A DNA stretch of 64,000 nucleotides from Dactylorhiza incarnata (taxonomy: Eukaryota > Streptophyta > Magnoliopsida > Asparagales > Orchidaceae), in contig JAWHQI010000228.1 in the NCBI GenBank assembly GCA_033032865.1, forward strand, positions 2,146,501 to 2,210,500. Direction: 5' to 3'. Positions 11,425 through 22,539 of this stretch are shown here, piece after piece. Every line of letters begins with the position of its first letter. Position 1 is the stretch's first letter. Below the pieces are notes generated by a model. That model had not been told where the DNA came from and did no database searches. It was given only the letters and a program-made list of their open reading frames with translations. A program made the position numbers and the translations under genes.

Positions 11425-11522
11425 TCTTGTCAAAATTAGAATCAAATCCTTACTTCCTCTTTTGACGATTGGATTACCTGATATACCTTGATTTCTGTTT
11501 CCTTTCTCGACGTTTCACCTTC

Positions 11523-11610
11523 TTTAAATAATACCTCTTATTTCATAACATATACTCTCCTCAACCGCCAAAACTTCGTCTTCTACCTCTCTCTCTCTCT
11601 CTCTGCATCA
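11523..11610 (+). promoter_or_regulatory. Candidate internal promoter and CT-rich leader for the third ORF
   Basis: TTTAAATAAT at 11523-11532 is followed by a pyrimidine-rich leader with eight CT dinucleotides in a row (about 11586-11604) and then ATGG at 11611. CT-rich patches near start sites are a known feature of plant core promoters. Promoter function here is inferred. Confidence 0.4.
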
Positions 11611-13380
11611 ATGGAACCAACTCCTGATCAATCGTCCCTCATCAAAGCGATGAACGATGCTCTTGAACAACTAATAAATGACTTTCAGACTCGACTGAAC
11701 CACTTCGCCAACGAGTGTGCTGCCATGATCAACACCTGTGCAGCCAAACTGACAAATCTCTCTGCTTCTCTTCCTGAGCTTAATGCTCTCATTCAAGAAC
11801 AACCTCTGTCGCCAGAAGGGTTTAAATCCTTTATGCAGGATATAAACCAGGGGGAGAGTTGCTCCAGAAACCCCACTTGTCAGGTTCTCTATCTCTCTTA
11901 AAAGCTCAGGGTTAATTTCCTCTCCAACTCTAAATATTATCTCTAAAGTATTACACCAACTTCTCTTCTTACAATAGGCTCCAATCTTCTCCAATCACTC
12001 TGACTACACCTTCCACAAAAATTTTGGAGAGACCTCATCTTACCATACTGAAGGAGATCATGCTGTGGATTTAGCATTCAGAGTAGATGCCCCACATACC
12101 CAGGGGGAGATTGCTGTGGTAAAGAACACAGAAGTCCAAGGGGAGGAAGAAGCAGCCTCCTCTGATGACTGGAGAGGACAAGTGTGGATTGAAGCAACCC
12201 CATGTGAGGAAGAAATTCAGCATCACTCTCCTAGCTTCTCTGCCAGTTATATCAAACTGAAGACACCACTACTTGAGGATATCCCTTCAGGAGAGATTGA
12301 AGGAGACAAACATCCCTCAGCAGAAATTACCCTACTAGAGGACATTCTGCCTTCCATTGCAGATCAAACCCCTCTTCTTGAAGAAGTTCCTTCTCCACCT
12401 AAAAAGAAAACTCCACTTCAACCTTCCTCTCTACCTCCACTGCTACCTCTACCTCCACCAGTAACAAAACTTACTGAGCAGCTTAAAGCACCTACCCAAA
12501 TCCTACCTAGGCAAAGTCCAGGAGGACAAATAAAAAGAAAAAGAGAAGCCACCCCCTACTGGCAAAAATTCTCCAAAGAGGAAATAAAAGAATATGCAAA
12601 GGAAAAGAAATATAAAAAGGCTGTTGAGGAGATAAAGAGGTTTGAAAAAATACCTAATATCACTCCCAAAAGTCCTGTAAAGGAATACCATGATCCTGAC
12701 ATGGAAAGGAGGCATGAAGAAATAAGAGAAAGAGAGCTGTATGAATATGAAGCAGCCAGGAAAGAAGTAGAAGATAGGAGGAAAGTATGGATGGAAAAGA
12801 TCAACAGAGGAATGACCAAGGAACAAATTCTTGCTGAATCTACCATCAAACTTCCAAAGAAACTGTTTGATGTTGAAGCTTATCAAAAGAAAAATCCTCA
12901 GGCAGGATTCATTCTAGAAAAGGGACAAAAATACAAGAGGGTGTAGGGTGTGCTGAAGACACTTACATTCCCTATAAGAAGCCCAAAAGACCTACAAAAT
13001 TAGACAAATGGCTTGACTCACCCTGGAAAGGGAAAGGAAAGATGACTGAGATCCCTGAGAAACAGCCATCAGAAAAGAGAAAATATAGGCCAAAGGTTGA
13101 CAACAAAGGACCACCTGAGCCCAGGCCTACTCACAAGAAACCTCAAGATATTACAATTGAGATGATTGATGAAAAGGCAGCAATCATCATCAGCATGGGC
13201 TATTCTCTAAATGACACTCTCCCTGATGCTGACAAGGTCCTGGAGAAATTGCACACAATCATCAGAAATGTCCAGGACATCCAGATAGAGCCAGGGGCTA
13301 TATTTTTGATGCCATTGAAAACTTATCTAGAAAACTTTATTTTGCCTTTGTCAATTTCATGTACAACAAGAAGTTTCTAG
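11611..13380 (+). pseudogene. Third ORF (env-like position) of Sirevirus-like element A, with a candidate intron
   Basis: Sirevirus elements often carry an extra ORF between pol and the 3' LTR. Here 91 codons from ATG 11611 run to 11883. A GT...AG segment, 11884-11977 (94 bp), then leads in phase to an open frame from 11978 to 12946. A one-base shift near 12940 puts the rest (12949-13380) in another frame. The N-terminal part looks helical. The middle is acidic and proline-rich (about 12250-12480). The C-terminal part is a highly charged probable coiled coil (EEIKEYAKEKKYKKAVEEIK). I see no signal peptide or membrane segment and no known domain. QGE, encoded by CAGGGGGAG, recurs at 11848 and 12101. 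Function is unknown. Confidence 0.65.
11884..11977 (+). other. Candidate phase-0 intron in the third ORF
   Basis: The boundaries are CAG/GTTCTC and TTCTTACAATAG/G. The segment is AT-rich and holds a TAA in the upstream frame (ends 11901). Removal joins two open frames without a stop. The donor is weak beyond GT and the acceptor is good. Confidence 0.5.
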
Positions 13381-13509
13381 CTTAAATTTTGTGAAAGACA
13401 ATTACTTATTCTATTCTCTTCTAATTGCTTAGCGTATTTCTTCTCTATATAAATGCTTTGCTTTGTTGATTAAAAGACTGATACAATTTCTCTCTATGTA
13501 GGGTTAAGA

Positions 13510-13524
13510 CAAATAGGGGGAGAT
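13510..13524 (+). other. Polypurine tract of element A
   Basis: CAAATAGGGGGAGAT directly precedes the TGTTGG start of the 3' LTR. The same sequence, reverse-complemented, abuts the LTRs of elements C (56813-56827), E (60167-60181) and, with a small change, D (62400-62414). Confidence 0.85.
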
Positions 13525-14838
13525 TGTTGGGGAAATGATTTATCTTAACCCCTAGAATTGAGTAGAACATAAATTCTAAGTATGAAAAAATTGGGCTAAG
13601 TAAATATGCGTTGAATAGTATTCGACGCAACGTCGAAATATAGTCGACGTTTCTCTCAGGAAGAGTCGAAGTAACTCTTAGAAGAATTCGACGTAATCCT
13701 AGTCGACGTACCTCTGACTTCCAGTCGACGCATGTGATAAAGTCGACACATCCTAGTCGACGCACCTTCCTTATTCTCCTCTCGACGTCCAGCCAGGATG
13801 AAATCGACGTTTACGTCGAATAATAATCGACGCACGTCGATATCTATAAGTAATTCAAAAACACGCCAGATCTCTTTCCTTCTTTCTGTAGATCTGATTC
13901 TTATGGAATAATATTATTCTTTTATAGCCGTTCTGAATTAGCCTTTCTTTCTATTTGATTCTTGGCTTATTTGATTCAGATTATTATGGATATTATTTGA
14001 AATCAGAATGAATTCTTGTCCTTCTACAGAAATATTAATTATGGAAACTCTTACCTCTTTCTAATTCTTTGTCTGCTAATTGATTATTCTCCTTTAGCAT
14101 TATATTTCAAACAGAGCTATAAATAAGAAGGAGGTCGACAGAGAATACAATAAGTGATCCACCATATTCATTTTGAAAAAGAGGAAGAGCTCCCAAGTGA
14201 AAAGAGAGACAATTGAGAAATAGTGCTGCAACAAAAATCAAGCTTTCATCTTCTCCTTCTTCTTCCGAAGCCATTCTGCTGCAAATTCTGAAAGCTCTCA
14301 TAAAAGAGAGAAAAGCTTACCATCTCCTTCTCACTATAGAAGAGAGACCCTATTCACTATACTTGTGCTTCTAATCTTCTTGCTAGGAAGAAGATTCCTT
14401 CTTACATATATTGTTTCTTGTTCTTCTACTTATTCTACTTCTTCTTTTCTTTCTTACTTCATTTTCAAACTGTGTAAAAGAGTTTTTAGAATCTCTCTTC
14501 AAAAAATTCAGTTGTACTGGTTCTAAGAGTCTCCTTATCAAAACACTCAGTCTGGTTCTAAGAGTCTCCTTATCAAAAGACTCAGTGCAAGTTAGTGAAT
14601 TCCTACCAAGGGGGTAGAAGAGTGGACTACCAAAAGTTTGGGGAACCACTATATTTTCTTGTGTTATGCTGTGATTTTCTTGTTGTCATTTTTCTTCTTT
14701 ACTTGCTTAATTCTTGTTGGTGTGTGGGAAGCTTAAATCTGTGATTATTACACATATATATATAATTGCACAAAGTATTTTTTAATCTCTATTCACCCCC
14801 CTCTAGAGAATTCTAGTGAAGTTAACTGTGCACTTTCA
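13525..14838 (+). repeat. 3' LTR of Sirevirus-like element A
   Basis: It runs from TGTTGG to TTTCA. A TCGAC array occupies 13618-13841 and a TATA box, TATAAATA, lies at 14118-14125. Near the end two tandem hairpin-prone units share AGAGTCTCCTTATC (about 14521-14585). The terminal CCCCCCTCTAGAG block is shared with the LTRs of C, D and E. It is about 80-90% alike by eye to the LTR of element C. Confidence 0.9.
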
Positions 14839-15144
14839 CCACGTCAAGAGCGAGCTCCAACTCCACAACCTCCAGTTCGACGAGGTGTGTCAGTAAGAGA
14901 GACCCAATGAGAACTTCAGGAGCTAGCGGAGCAGGGAGCGTATATCAATAGGAAGGTGACAAGAATGTCGAAAAAGATTTCTGGAATTGAGAAGATGGTA
15001 CGGATGATCATGGTGGCCCTTAAATTGACTCCATCACCGCCTAGAGAGGAGAGTCCAGAAGTGGAGCAGCCACGAGCATCGGTTCATCGAAGACGTCGTG
15101 GGGGTGATGAAGGAGAAAGCAACAATATGGGGGCTGGAGAGTAG
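14839..15144 (+). pseudogene. C-terminal tail of an unidentified retroelement-type ORF
   Basis: One frame runs from the end of the element A LTR to TAG at 15144, broken by one TGA (one transition from an Arg codon). It encodes a helical stretch (ELQELAEQGAYINRKV) followed by a proline- and arginine-rich end (RRRRGGDEG). This was the sequence into which element A inserted, so CCACG at 14839-14843 would be its right target duplication. I do not recognise the family. Bases 15145-15591 downstream are AT-rich and I see nothing coding there. Confidence 0.4.
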
Positions 15145-15591
15145 GAGAATGAAGATTATTTTATTTATTTTTGTAATTAATGCAGGTTTTCAGAGACACA
15201 AAAAAAGACTGCTGTTACTACTGCGTGGCCCTTGTTCTAGCGTTGGCGTTAGTATCAGCATACTTTCTGGGTTTATCTACTTCAGTTTGGACTAATTTCT
15301 GTTTTTGTTTAAGAGTTCTTTTATGCTTATCTTGCTAAAATATTTTGAGAATCTCCTGCATGGTTAGGAAAAATTTTTATTCCATAGTTTGATATTTATT
15401 CTTATTTGTCTTGAAAAGTTAAATTATCATGTGGCATTATCTTAGCTATTTCAATTTAGTGTTAATGAATTTTGGTTAAAAAAATGTTACAACTTATATA
15501 AGGTGATTTTATCATAACGGCTCACAGAAACAAAAGAACAAAACAAAAAGGAAATAAAGCATGTCATGAAGTAGAAAATTGATATTTCATT

Positions 15592-17095
15592 TCAATTGAT
15601 TTCTACTTCACGCAATTGATAGGGTACTATTAAATGAGAGATTTTGGTATCCAAAGAGGACCAGGTGTGGCGGTTCCTTTGGGTACCCAAATATATCGTG
15701 TTTGTTTTTGGGGGAGTTAGTAATGAATGAGCCCTTTTGAGTGGAGTTAGTGTTTCATCTTTAACTTTGGGCCGCCATTCAAACCTTGGTTTAATATTAT
15801 TTTTAGTTTTCAAATTTCCATAATCATTTACTTGAATATTCGGATCAAAATGATTTTTGAATCTATAATTTGAAGGAAATTTGTTTGCATTTAATTTTAG
15901 GTTGGGAGAACGATGATGTTGTAAATGATACTGTTTTGAAATTTCATTTTCAAGCGTTTGATATTTTTCATTTCCTTTGTTAGGCTTAGACATATTATGA
16001 AAATTCATATTTAATTTGCTTTTGGAATTTGCTTGATATTGTGAATTCTTATTTATAAATTTCATAAGCAAGTTGATTTTTGTTTTTAATTCATCATTCT
16101 TAATTTTTAAATTATGTCTAGCTTTATTATAAGCGATTGTGCTATTTTTAAGAATGGAAACAATTGAATCAATATGATCTTGATAGTTATTCTGTATTCA
16201 TCAAATGTTTCCTCCATTTCTTTAATTTCAATTTTATATTCTTTACACTTAGCACAATCCTTTTCCAAAGATGAATTTTCTAAACAAAATTTTTCATTTT
16301 GTTCTTTCATACAAAAAAGTTCCTTTTCAAGTTCCTTGTGTTTTTCTTTTAATTCATTATATTTTACACAAGGTGTAGTGTTTTCAACTAAGGAACCATG
16401 GATAGAACAAGATAAATTTGAATTTGATTCTTCATTAACTTTTGCCTTTAAATTTTAATTTTCTAAGCGCAAATGTTTATTAGCATTTTTTAATTTCTTA
16501 ATTTTGCGCTTTGTAGTTTGAAGCAATTGTAATGAAGAGATAGAAGTACAAAAATAGGATTTGATTCCCTTACAACGCTTGTGGATGAGGCAGGATTTGA
16601 ACATATAGTTCCTTTGACATCGTTTTGGCACTCCTCTTCCGAAGATAGTACTTCTTCTCTTTCACTTGATGTGCACTTCATGAATCCGTCATGAGAGGAG
16701 CTTTCTTGAAAATTTGTGCAAGCTTGCATATTCTCCGGTTCTTGCGATTGTTCCATGCCTATAGAAGAAGAATCATAAGTTCTTTCAAGAAAATTCCAAA
16801 TCTCATATGCGGTAGGTAAAGTATAAATAAGTTTGAAAATATTTTGGTCTAACGCACAAAATATACTATTCATAGATTTTGCATTCAAAACAATTTCGTT
16901 TCTAGTTAGTACGCTAGGTGGCTTTTCGATGGTAATATTCCAAATTTTTTCATCTAGGGCCTTAAGAAAAATTTTCATTAATATTTTCCACCCTTTATAA
17001 TTTTTGCCCATAAATAAAGGTGGTGACAATAATTTTTCATTTATATTAAAATTTTCTACATTACTAGAAGCGAGATCATGATCAAGAGATGCCAT
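15592..17095 (-). pseudogene. Ty1/copia gag (Sirevirus-like element B), decayed
   Basis: The start ATG at 17095 lies just downstream of the PBS. The N-terminal block (PPLFMGKNYKGWKILMKIFL, then SIFCALDQNIFKLIYTLPTAYEIWNFLERTYD) is the typical copia capsid fold region, giving 201 codons before the first stop. A helical segment follows at 16310-16107 (KCKEYKIEIKEMEE). A basic C-terminal part (16071-15592) contains RFEWRPKVK, as seen before the protease in this group. I found no intact zinc knuckle, and stops and frame changes separate the blocks. Protease, integrase, RT and the other LTR are missing, so only the 5' end of the element survives. Confidence 0.85.
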
Positions 17096-17127
17096 TATTC
17101 CCGGTTGTTAAGCCAATTTGGAATAAC

Positions 17128-17142
17128 CTCGCTCTGACACCA
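17128..17142 (-). other. PBS of element B, initiator-Met tRNA type
   Basis: On the minus strand TGGTGTCAGAGCGAGG lies two bases after the LTR end. It differs by one base from the common TGGTATCAGAGC site. Confidence 0.8.
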
Positions 17143-17144
17143 CT

Positions 17145-18570
17145 TGTTGGATCTGTAGGCGCCCTTAGAGGGGGGGGGGTGAATAAGGGTTTTAAAAACT
17201 TTATACTATAATAGAAAACTTTTGATATTTTGATCCAAGTTAAAACAAAAGTAAAGAGATATTGAAATTAGAAATGAAATCAATTTTATTAAACAAGAAA
17301 AGACATGATTAACATTTATAAAATTGATTACAAAATCTGATTTCAATGACGCTAGAAATCAAAGCGAATAATATGAAAACCCTTTTTGTTTTCTATACCG
17401 ACTCGTATCCCTACGAACCGGTTGGCTTTAGCCGATCTCTCCCCAGATACGGCCTCAAGCCGCTCTAGCCAATCTATCACCAGAAAGGCCTCGAGCACCC
17501 CCTAAATCTACTCCCTAGACCCAGTCGCCGTGTGGCAAATTCCTCCCTAAGTCCTACCTAGACCTAGTCGCCGTGTGGCGAATTCCCCCTAGTCCCCGCA
17601 AGGCCCTAGTCGCCGTGTGGCGAGTTCCTCTACCGAACAAAAGATATCAAGGTTACAATTTGAAAGTGAAACAAAACACAAACTAAAGACTCCCTCAAAA
17701 GTAGAACTTGATGTCGATGTAGATGCGATCGTATTGGTCTTCAAGTTCTTTGCGTTCACGAACGTTGACGGAGTTCTTCTTCGGGCTGCTTGGTGAAGGC
17801 TCTCACGAGTTCTCTGAATATATGGCTTCTCTTCCTTCTGTATCAGCAAGTACCAACAGAGGAGGCACCGCTCTTTAAATAAATTCGACAGCTACCACCT
17901 GCGCTAGTACTACCGCCTCGCAATAGTGACACGACGCGCACACGGATCGTGGCAGTTAAGGCAACTTCTGAGCGCAAACGGTTATGACAGCCTAGCGTGC
18001 CGCGGTAACACTATCGCCCCGCGATAGTGCGATTTCCTTCCTTCAGCCAATATCCCTTTCCATATTTTCCCCTCAATCAACTGCAGACGGGATGTTTCCA
18101 AAAGCTACCGCCGGGCATCAGACCTAACGCGCCGCGATAGTACTTGCCAAACATAGCGACCCGTCGACATTCCTTTTTCTCCACTTTCCTTTCTGTCAAT
18201 AATTTCCATATATACTAACGCCAGCGTCAGTGCTAACGCTCCGCGGTAGATCGTTTCGTCTGGCCAGCTTGCATATCAGCGGTTTCCCTTCTCAACGGTT
18301 TCTTCTCAGCGTCTCAGCGGTTTCGTCTCAGCGGTTCCGTCTCAGCGGTTTCATCTCAGCGGTTTGGTTTCGTCTCAACGGTTCCGTCTCAGCGGTTCGT
18401 TAGCGCTAGCGCCAGCAATAACATTACTGCGGCGTGGTAGCAATAATACACAGCACCATGGAGATTTGAAAGCACAGAATCCTGCAAACTATAAACACAA
18501 AACAAGTATGATCAAATACAATAGGATTTGTTATTGTCAAACCAAGAGATGCGGAAAGCATGTTCCAACA
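17145..18570 (-). repeat. 5' LTR of Sirevirus-like element B
   Basis: On the minus strand it starts TGTTGGAACATG and ends CCAACA, followed by the PBS. U3 carries arrays of AGCGGTT-type units (about 18295-18405) and CpG-rich inverted motifs (17885-18290). A TATA-like box (minus TATTTAAA) is at 17874-17881. Nearer the end lie three hairpins TCGCCGTGTGGCGA at 17525, 17568 and 17610 and one CGGC-CTCAA-GCCG at 17450-17462. The terminal block TTAGAG-G10-TGAATAAG matches other Sirevirus-like LTRs here. Confidence 0.85.
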
Positions 18571-18611
18571 TTCGCGACTCTTTTACTAATTTACCTTTTT
18601 CCAGCTCAAGC

Positions 18612-19071
18612 GATGTCTCCGGGATCGGACTTCATCGAGGCACTAGGGCTTCCTACTCGTGAGTATAGGATGAAGATGGCCCCTGCCTATCTCGATCTTG
18701 AGATGAAAGTCGAAAGGTTGATGGAGTACGAGGTACATCGGCGTATATCTCAGCTAAAGAGGCGCATTGTGAATATCGAGAGGGGTTGAGCATCGGTTGG
18801 AGACTTCGGAAGGAAAGCACTATCTCATCAATGAGCTGGAGCGGCGGATGGCGGATGTGGAGCATCACCAGGACTAGCTGAAGGCGGATACTCGTAGCAT
18901 CCGAGCGAGTATGGGATCCCTCGGGACCCTTACTCGTATGGAAGAGCATATTTGACTTAGTGAGGAGCTTATGGCGAGGGCTAAGGAGAAGATGGGTTTC
19001 GCTCGTCAGCTAGGCTTTTCCGGGCGACATAGCACAAACTCGGATAGACGCAACGATCCTTCTGTGAATTA
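18612..19071 (+). pseudogene. Coiled-coil ORF fragment next to the Tat element
   Basis: The frame from ATG 18612 is open to TGA at about 18789. After a shift of frame, VEHRLETSEGKHYLINELER continues to a TAG-interrupted end at 19071. The composition is heptad-like and rich in E, R and L. A CTTTTTCCAG sequence just before the ATG resembles a splice acceptor, so this could be a last exon whose upstream part was displaced by element B. I do not recognise the protein. Bases 19072-19340 hold no ORF and look like a 3' UTR and spacer. Confidence 0.4.
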
Positions 19072-19347
19072 GGACCTTCAACTTTCTCTTGTAATTTATG
19101 AACATTATTCGAACTCTATTTGTAATAACTTCGAACTGCCTGTAGTAATTTTGAGCTTTGCTGGTTAGTCACGCTTGTGTTGCTTCCATCTTTTACAGGA
19201 TCTTTTACGCTTATTGATGCTTGTCGCTACTTATTGCGAGATGGTTTCTGTGATTATTGTTCGTATTGGTGGTATGCGGCTTCGTATCGAGCGAGTAGGC
19301 AGGTATCTCGCGCGCAGTTAATTCGCGACCCACCCCCCTGCGATTTC

Positions 19348-19355
19348 TATAAATA
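19348..19355 (+). promoter_or_regulatory. TATA box upstream of the antisense gene
   Basis: TATAAATA lies 86 bp upstream of ATG 19441 in a GC-rich setting, which fits an initiation site around 19380 and a short leader. Assigned by sequence and position only. Confidence 0.5.
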
Positions 19356-19440
19356 GGGGCTGGGGAGGGGTACGAAGTCGATATGCTTTCCCGACGCCTC
19401 TCGAGTATCCAACTATCCCGTCAAGATTCTTCCCTTCTCG

Positions 19441-21367
19441 ATGACTCCTTCGGTGGATGCCGAAGTTCGCCGCCTAAGCTATGCCCAGAACTTCATCACG
19501 AAGAAGTTCAAAAAATCTATCACACACCCTGAGGATCTCTAGTGGTTCGTTCACCACTACCTCTCCCAGGGCTTCCGCGCCTGTCTGCTGGCTTTCAGAG
19601 AGTGAATAAATACCATCTCGGATGGGAAGCTCGCCTTTCCCCTTTCTCATTTCGAGGTTGGCTTGTAACTTCCCATCTGGCCCGAGGTCTGCCTGATTCT
19701 GAGGTATTATGGGTGGGTCCCCACGAAGATCAATACGAACAGAGTGGCCATCATCGTTGGCTACTTGTGCTTCCTACGAACCGAGAAGATCGCTTTCGAT
19801 CTTGAAGTTTTCAGGAATATCTTCAATATGGCGGAGACCAAGGAAGGGGTCGTCTACTTCGGCAGCCACCACTGCAAGGTGTCGGGAACCTCGAACAAGG
19901 TTCATTGTTGGAACGAAAAGTTAATCTTCATCTCCGGTGACTTCTTGCAAGTACCTATTCGTCCGCAACAGAGACCGGCTGCGGCGTACGCCAACCCTTC
20001 CCTTCGCGGTGGTCGCGAGGATCTCTTCTTGGCGATGAAGGATAAAAATTTTGACATCATCTTCTGGCGGAAGAATGTCGACCAACTCACCTATGTGGAG
20101 CCTAGCTAAGGCAACGTAGCTATGGCGCGAGTTGAGTTGATCTGAAATTTGTTGTCTTCTAACGCCTCTTTTCTAGTTTGTCGCCATCTGCCTTCAATAC
20201 CTCTGCCTATAGCGGGCGAGACCCCACCTCCTCCATCTCCCTCGGTGACATTTGCAATGCGGCGACAGATAGATGAGGAGGAAGGCGAGGAGGAATCCCC
20301 TCTTTCAGGAATCCCTCCTAGGCCCGGCGATCCGACCGAGATTCTTTGCGCGGCGTGATGGACAGATGCACATGAACCTCCAGAGTTGAAGAAATGGAAA
20401 AGGAAAGAAATCGCTCAAAGGGTGGAAACAGAGTGAGCGCGCGAGGAGGAGGACATCATCCCAGAAAATCACCCGAACATCCGTAAGGGTTCGCTGAATC
20501 GGGGTCTGGATGGCAAGCGGCTCATTTCCTGGAGCAGGGAGCGGAGCGAGGTCTGCCTAAGTTCTCGCATGCCTTTAGGGAGCGAGGATGAGGTTCCTAA
20601 TGACGACGCCTTCTATGTCACATTTGGCCTTTATAGGCGAGATGACGCGAAGGTGCTTCAGAATGCTACTCCTCGCTTCCTTGCCGATCACGGGTCGCGC
20701 GCTATGTTGCGGGCCACGGAACTTGCTCATTAGACCGCCCAGAACCTTATTGGTGCAGAGCAGGAGCTCGCGCTTTACTGGAAGCTAACCATGGAGGCGG
20801 AGAAGCGTGAAGCCGAGGCCATAAAATGGGCCAGAGTGGCCGGGGATAAGGCAGAAACGAGCAGAGGCTTTGAGGTGATATTGGTAGTTCGCAAGGGCTC
20901 TAATTTATGCACTGTTTTTTTATCCTGCTTTTGGAACCTTACCTTTCTCTCCTTTGTAGGAAGAGAAGCTGGTCACGGCGGAGACAATCTCCAAGCTGGA
21001 AAGCGACTTGCGGTCTAGCCAGACCTCGCAGGAGGCTGCACAATTCTGCATTGCCGAGTTGGAATCGAGGATGCCCGCCCAGCATTCCTCGGAGGTTGGA
21101 CCTTCTTGCCGCATAGAGGGAACATTCATGTCTTCTTAGGAGTTGTCATCGCTTCGGCGTGAGATATCCCTAGCCGCTGGCGACTTGGTTTTCGCGAAGC
21201 TTCAGGTTGCGGGCCTGCTGGTGCCGGGGGCTGAGAAGCTGATGACGGAAGGGCTTCTTTCTGATATTCTGGACGCGAGCAAGGACGAGGGGCAGGCTGG
21301 CGAGGAGGACGAAAAGTCGAATTCTTCCGATTATGATCCCTCATCGGGATGGACATATGTATTTTGA
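19441..21367 (+). pseudogene. Antisense extra ORF of the Tat element (putative gypsy-type transposon protein family), two exons
   Basis: One frame runs from ATG 19441 to 20874 (478 codons). A GT...AG intron (20875-20959, 85 bp) follows, then 20960-21367 in phase. No frameshift occurs in 1.9 kb. Interruptions are nine in-frame stops (TAG, TAA or TGA), each one C-to-T change from Gln or Arg codons. Residues about 60-165 (GWVPTKINTNRVAIIVGYLC, then KEGVVYFGSH) resemble the plant 'putative gypsy type transposon' domain. An acidic proline-rich linker, a coiled coil spanning the splice junction and an acidic tail follow. Tat-lineage elements are known to carry extra ORFs, some antisense, between pol and the 3' LTR, and this fits: pol is on the minus strand to its right. 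Function is unknown. Confidence 0.7.
20875..20959 (+). other. Candidate intron in the antisense ORF
   Basis: The borders are GAG/GTGATA and a pyrimidine-rich CTCCTTTGTAG/G. Splicing is phase 0 and keeps a continuous coiled-coil reading. The intron is AT-rich between GC-rich exons. Confidence 0.6.
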
Positions 21368-22539
21368 ACATTTTTGATGTTTCTCGCGCAGTCGGGCTTG
21401 CAATTTTTTGGTAGATAACATTTTTTGATAGAAATAGTTATATTTATTTTATGATAGCTGATAACCTTTGTTTTTCTTGCGCTTATACTACGATATCACT
21501 AGGCTCGTAGGCTCGCTCGTTCATACTCATTTACCTTTCTGATCTAAGTGACTTTGGAAGAGATCTGTATCTCCCGACTATCTTACCTTACTCTCTTATG
21601 GGATCCTCGTTGCTAGATATTCGTACAGGAGATTCTCGTCTATAGGGATACTCGCCATCTTCAAAACTTGCTGTCAGTTGAGCTGTGCATGATTTTTGCA
21701 AGGTTCTGCAAGGTCTCACGGCTCCGTCCTTTCCTGACAATCCCGAGGGATGCCGAGCAAACTGCTAAGTAGGGAACGACAGTCGGAGGGTCCATGGGGA
21801 CACACAATCCTGATAGTATCCCTCTTACACTGCTGCTGGACGCTGAGAGAACTGCTAAGTAGGGAAAGACAGTCGGGGGGGGGGGGGGGGGAGGGTCTAA
21901 GGGGACACATAATCCCGATAGTCTCCATCCTACTCTGCTGCTGGATGCCGAGAGAACTGCTAGGTAGGGAAGGACAGTCGGTGGGGTCCAACGGGACACA
22001 CAATCCCAATAGTCTCCATCCTACTTCCCTCGTTCTTGGATTCTGACGAGTCTTCATACTGTTACTGAACAATCGGAGGGGATTAAACGCACTAACTCAT
22101 ATGATTGGATAAAATAACAGGAGAAAAGCTTTAGCTGCAAGCTTTTTTGCTCTTTGGGGGGTATAACACTCCTTTGTTCAAGGGTCTTGGCCCAGTCAGA
22201 TCGATCATCTCTTCGTTGAGTCGGGAGGTCGGCGTCCAGACTTTTCCCTGATAATCTTTCTAGTCGGATGAGAAATGTCATTGGAGGGTATCTATGGCCA
22301 ACGTGCAAGGGGGGAGCTGATGATCTCTACCGTCAGTGCAGAGGCTTGGTCTTAGGAGAACTCACTTCCGAGCCACTGTCCCATCATCCGTTCTGATTTT
22401 TATGAGGATTGAGTCAGAGGCCTGTTCCCCAACCTGCCGTAGAGATTGATCTCACCAATCTTCATTACTCTTGAAATGTCTTGCTAAAAAAGACTCACAC
22501 CATCCCGTATTTCATGGGGCGGGAGATTTTATATATTCT
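21368..22539 (-). other. Tat 3' UTR with tandem repeats
   Basis: Three tandem units start at 21750, 21840 and 21945 (about 90-105 bp each). They share GCCGAG..AACTGCTAAGTAGGGAA, a GACAGTCGG(n) block and a GGACACACAATCC block. A run of 17 G (21875-21891) lengthens unit 2. The rest of this interval is non-coding. Confidence 0.8.
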
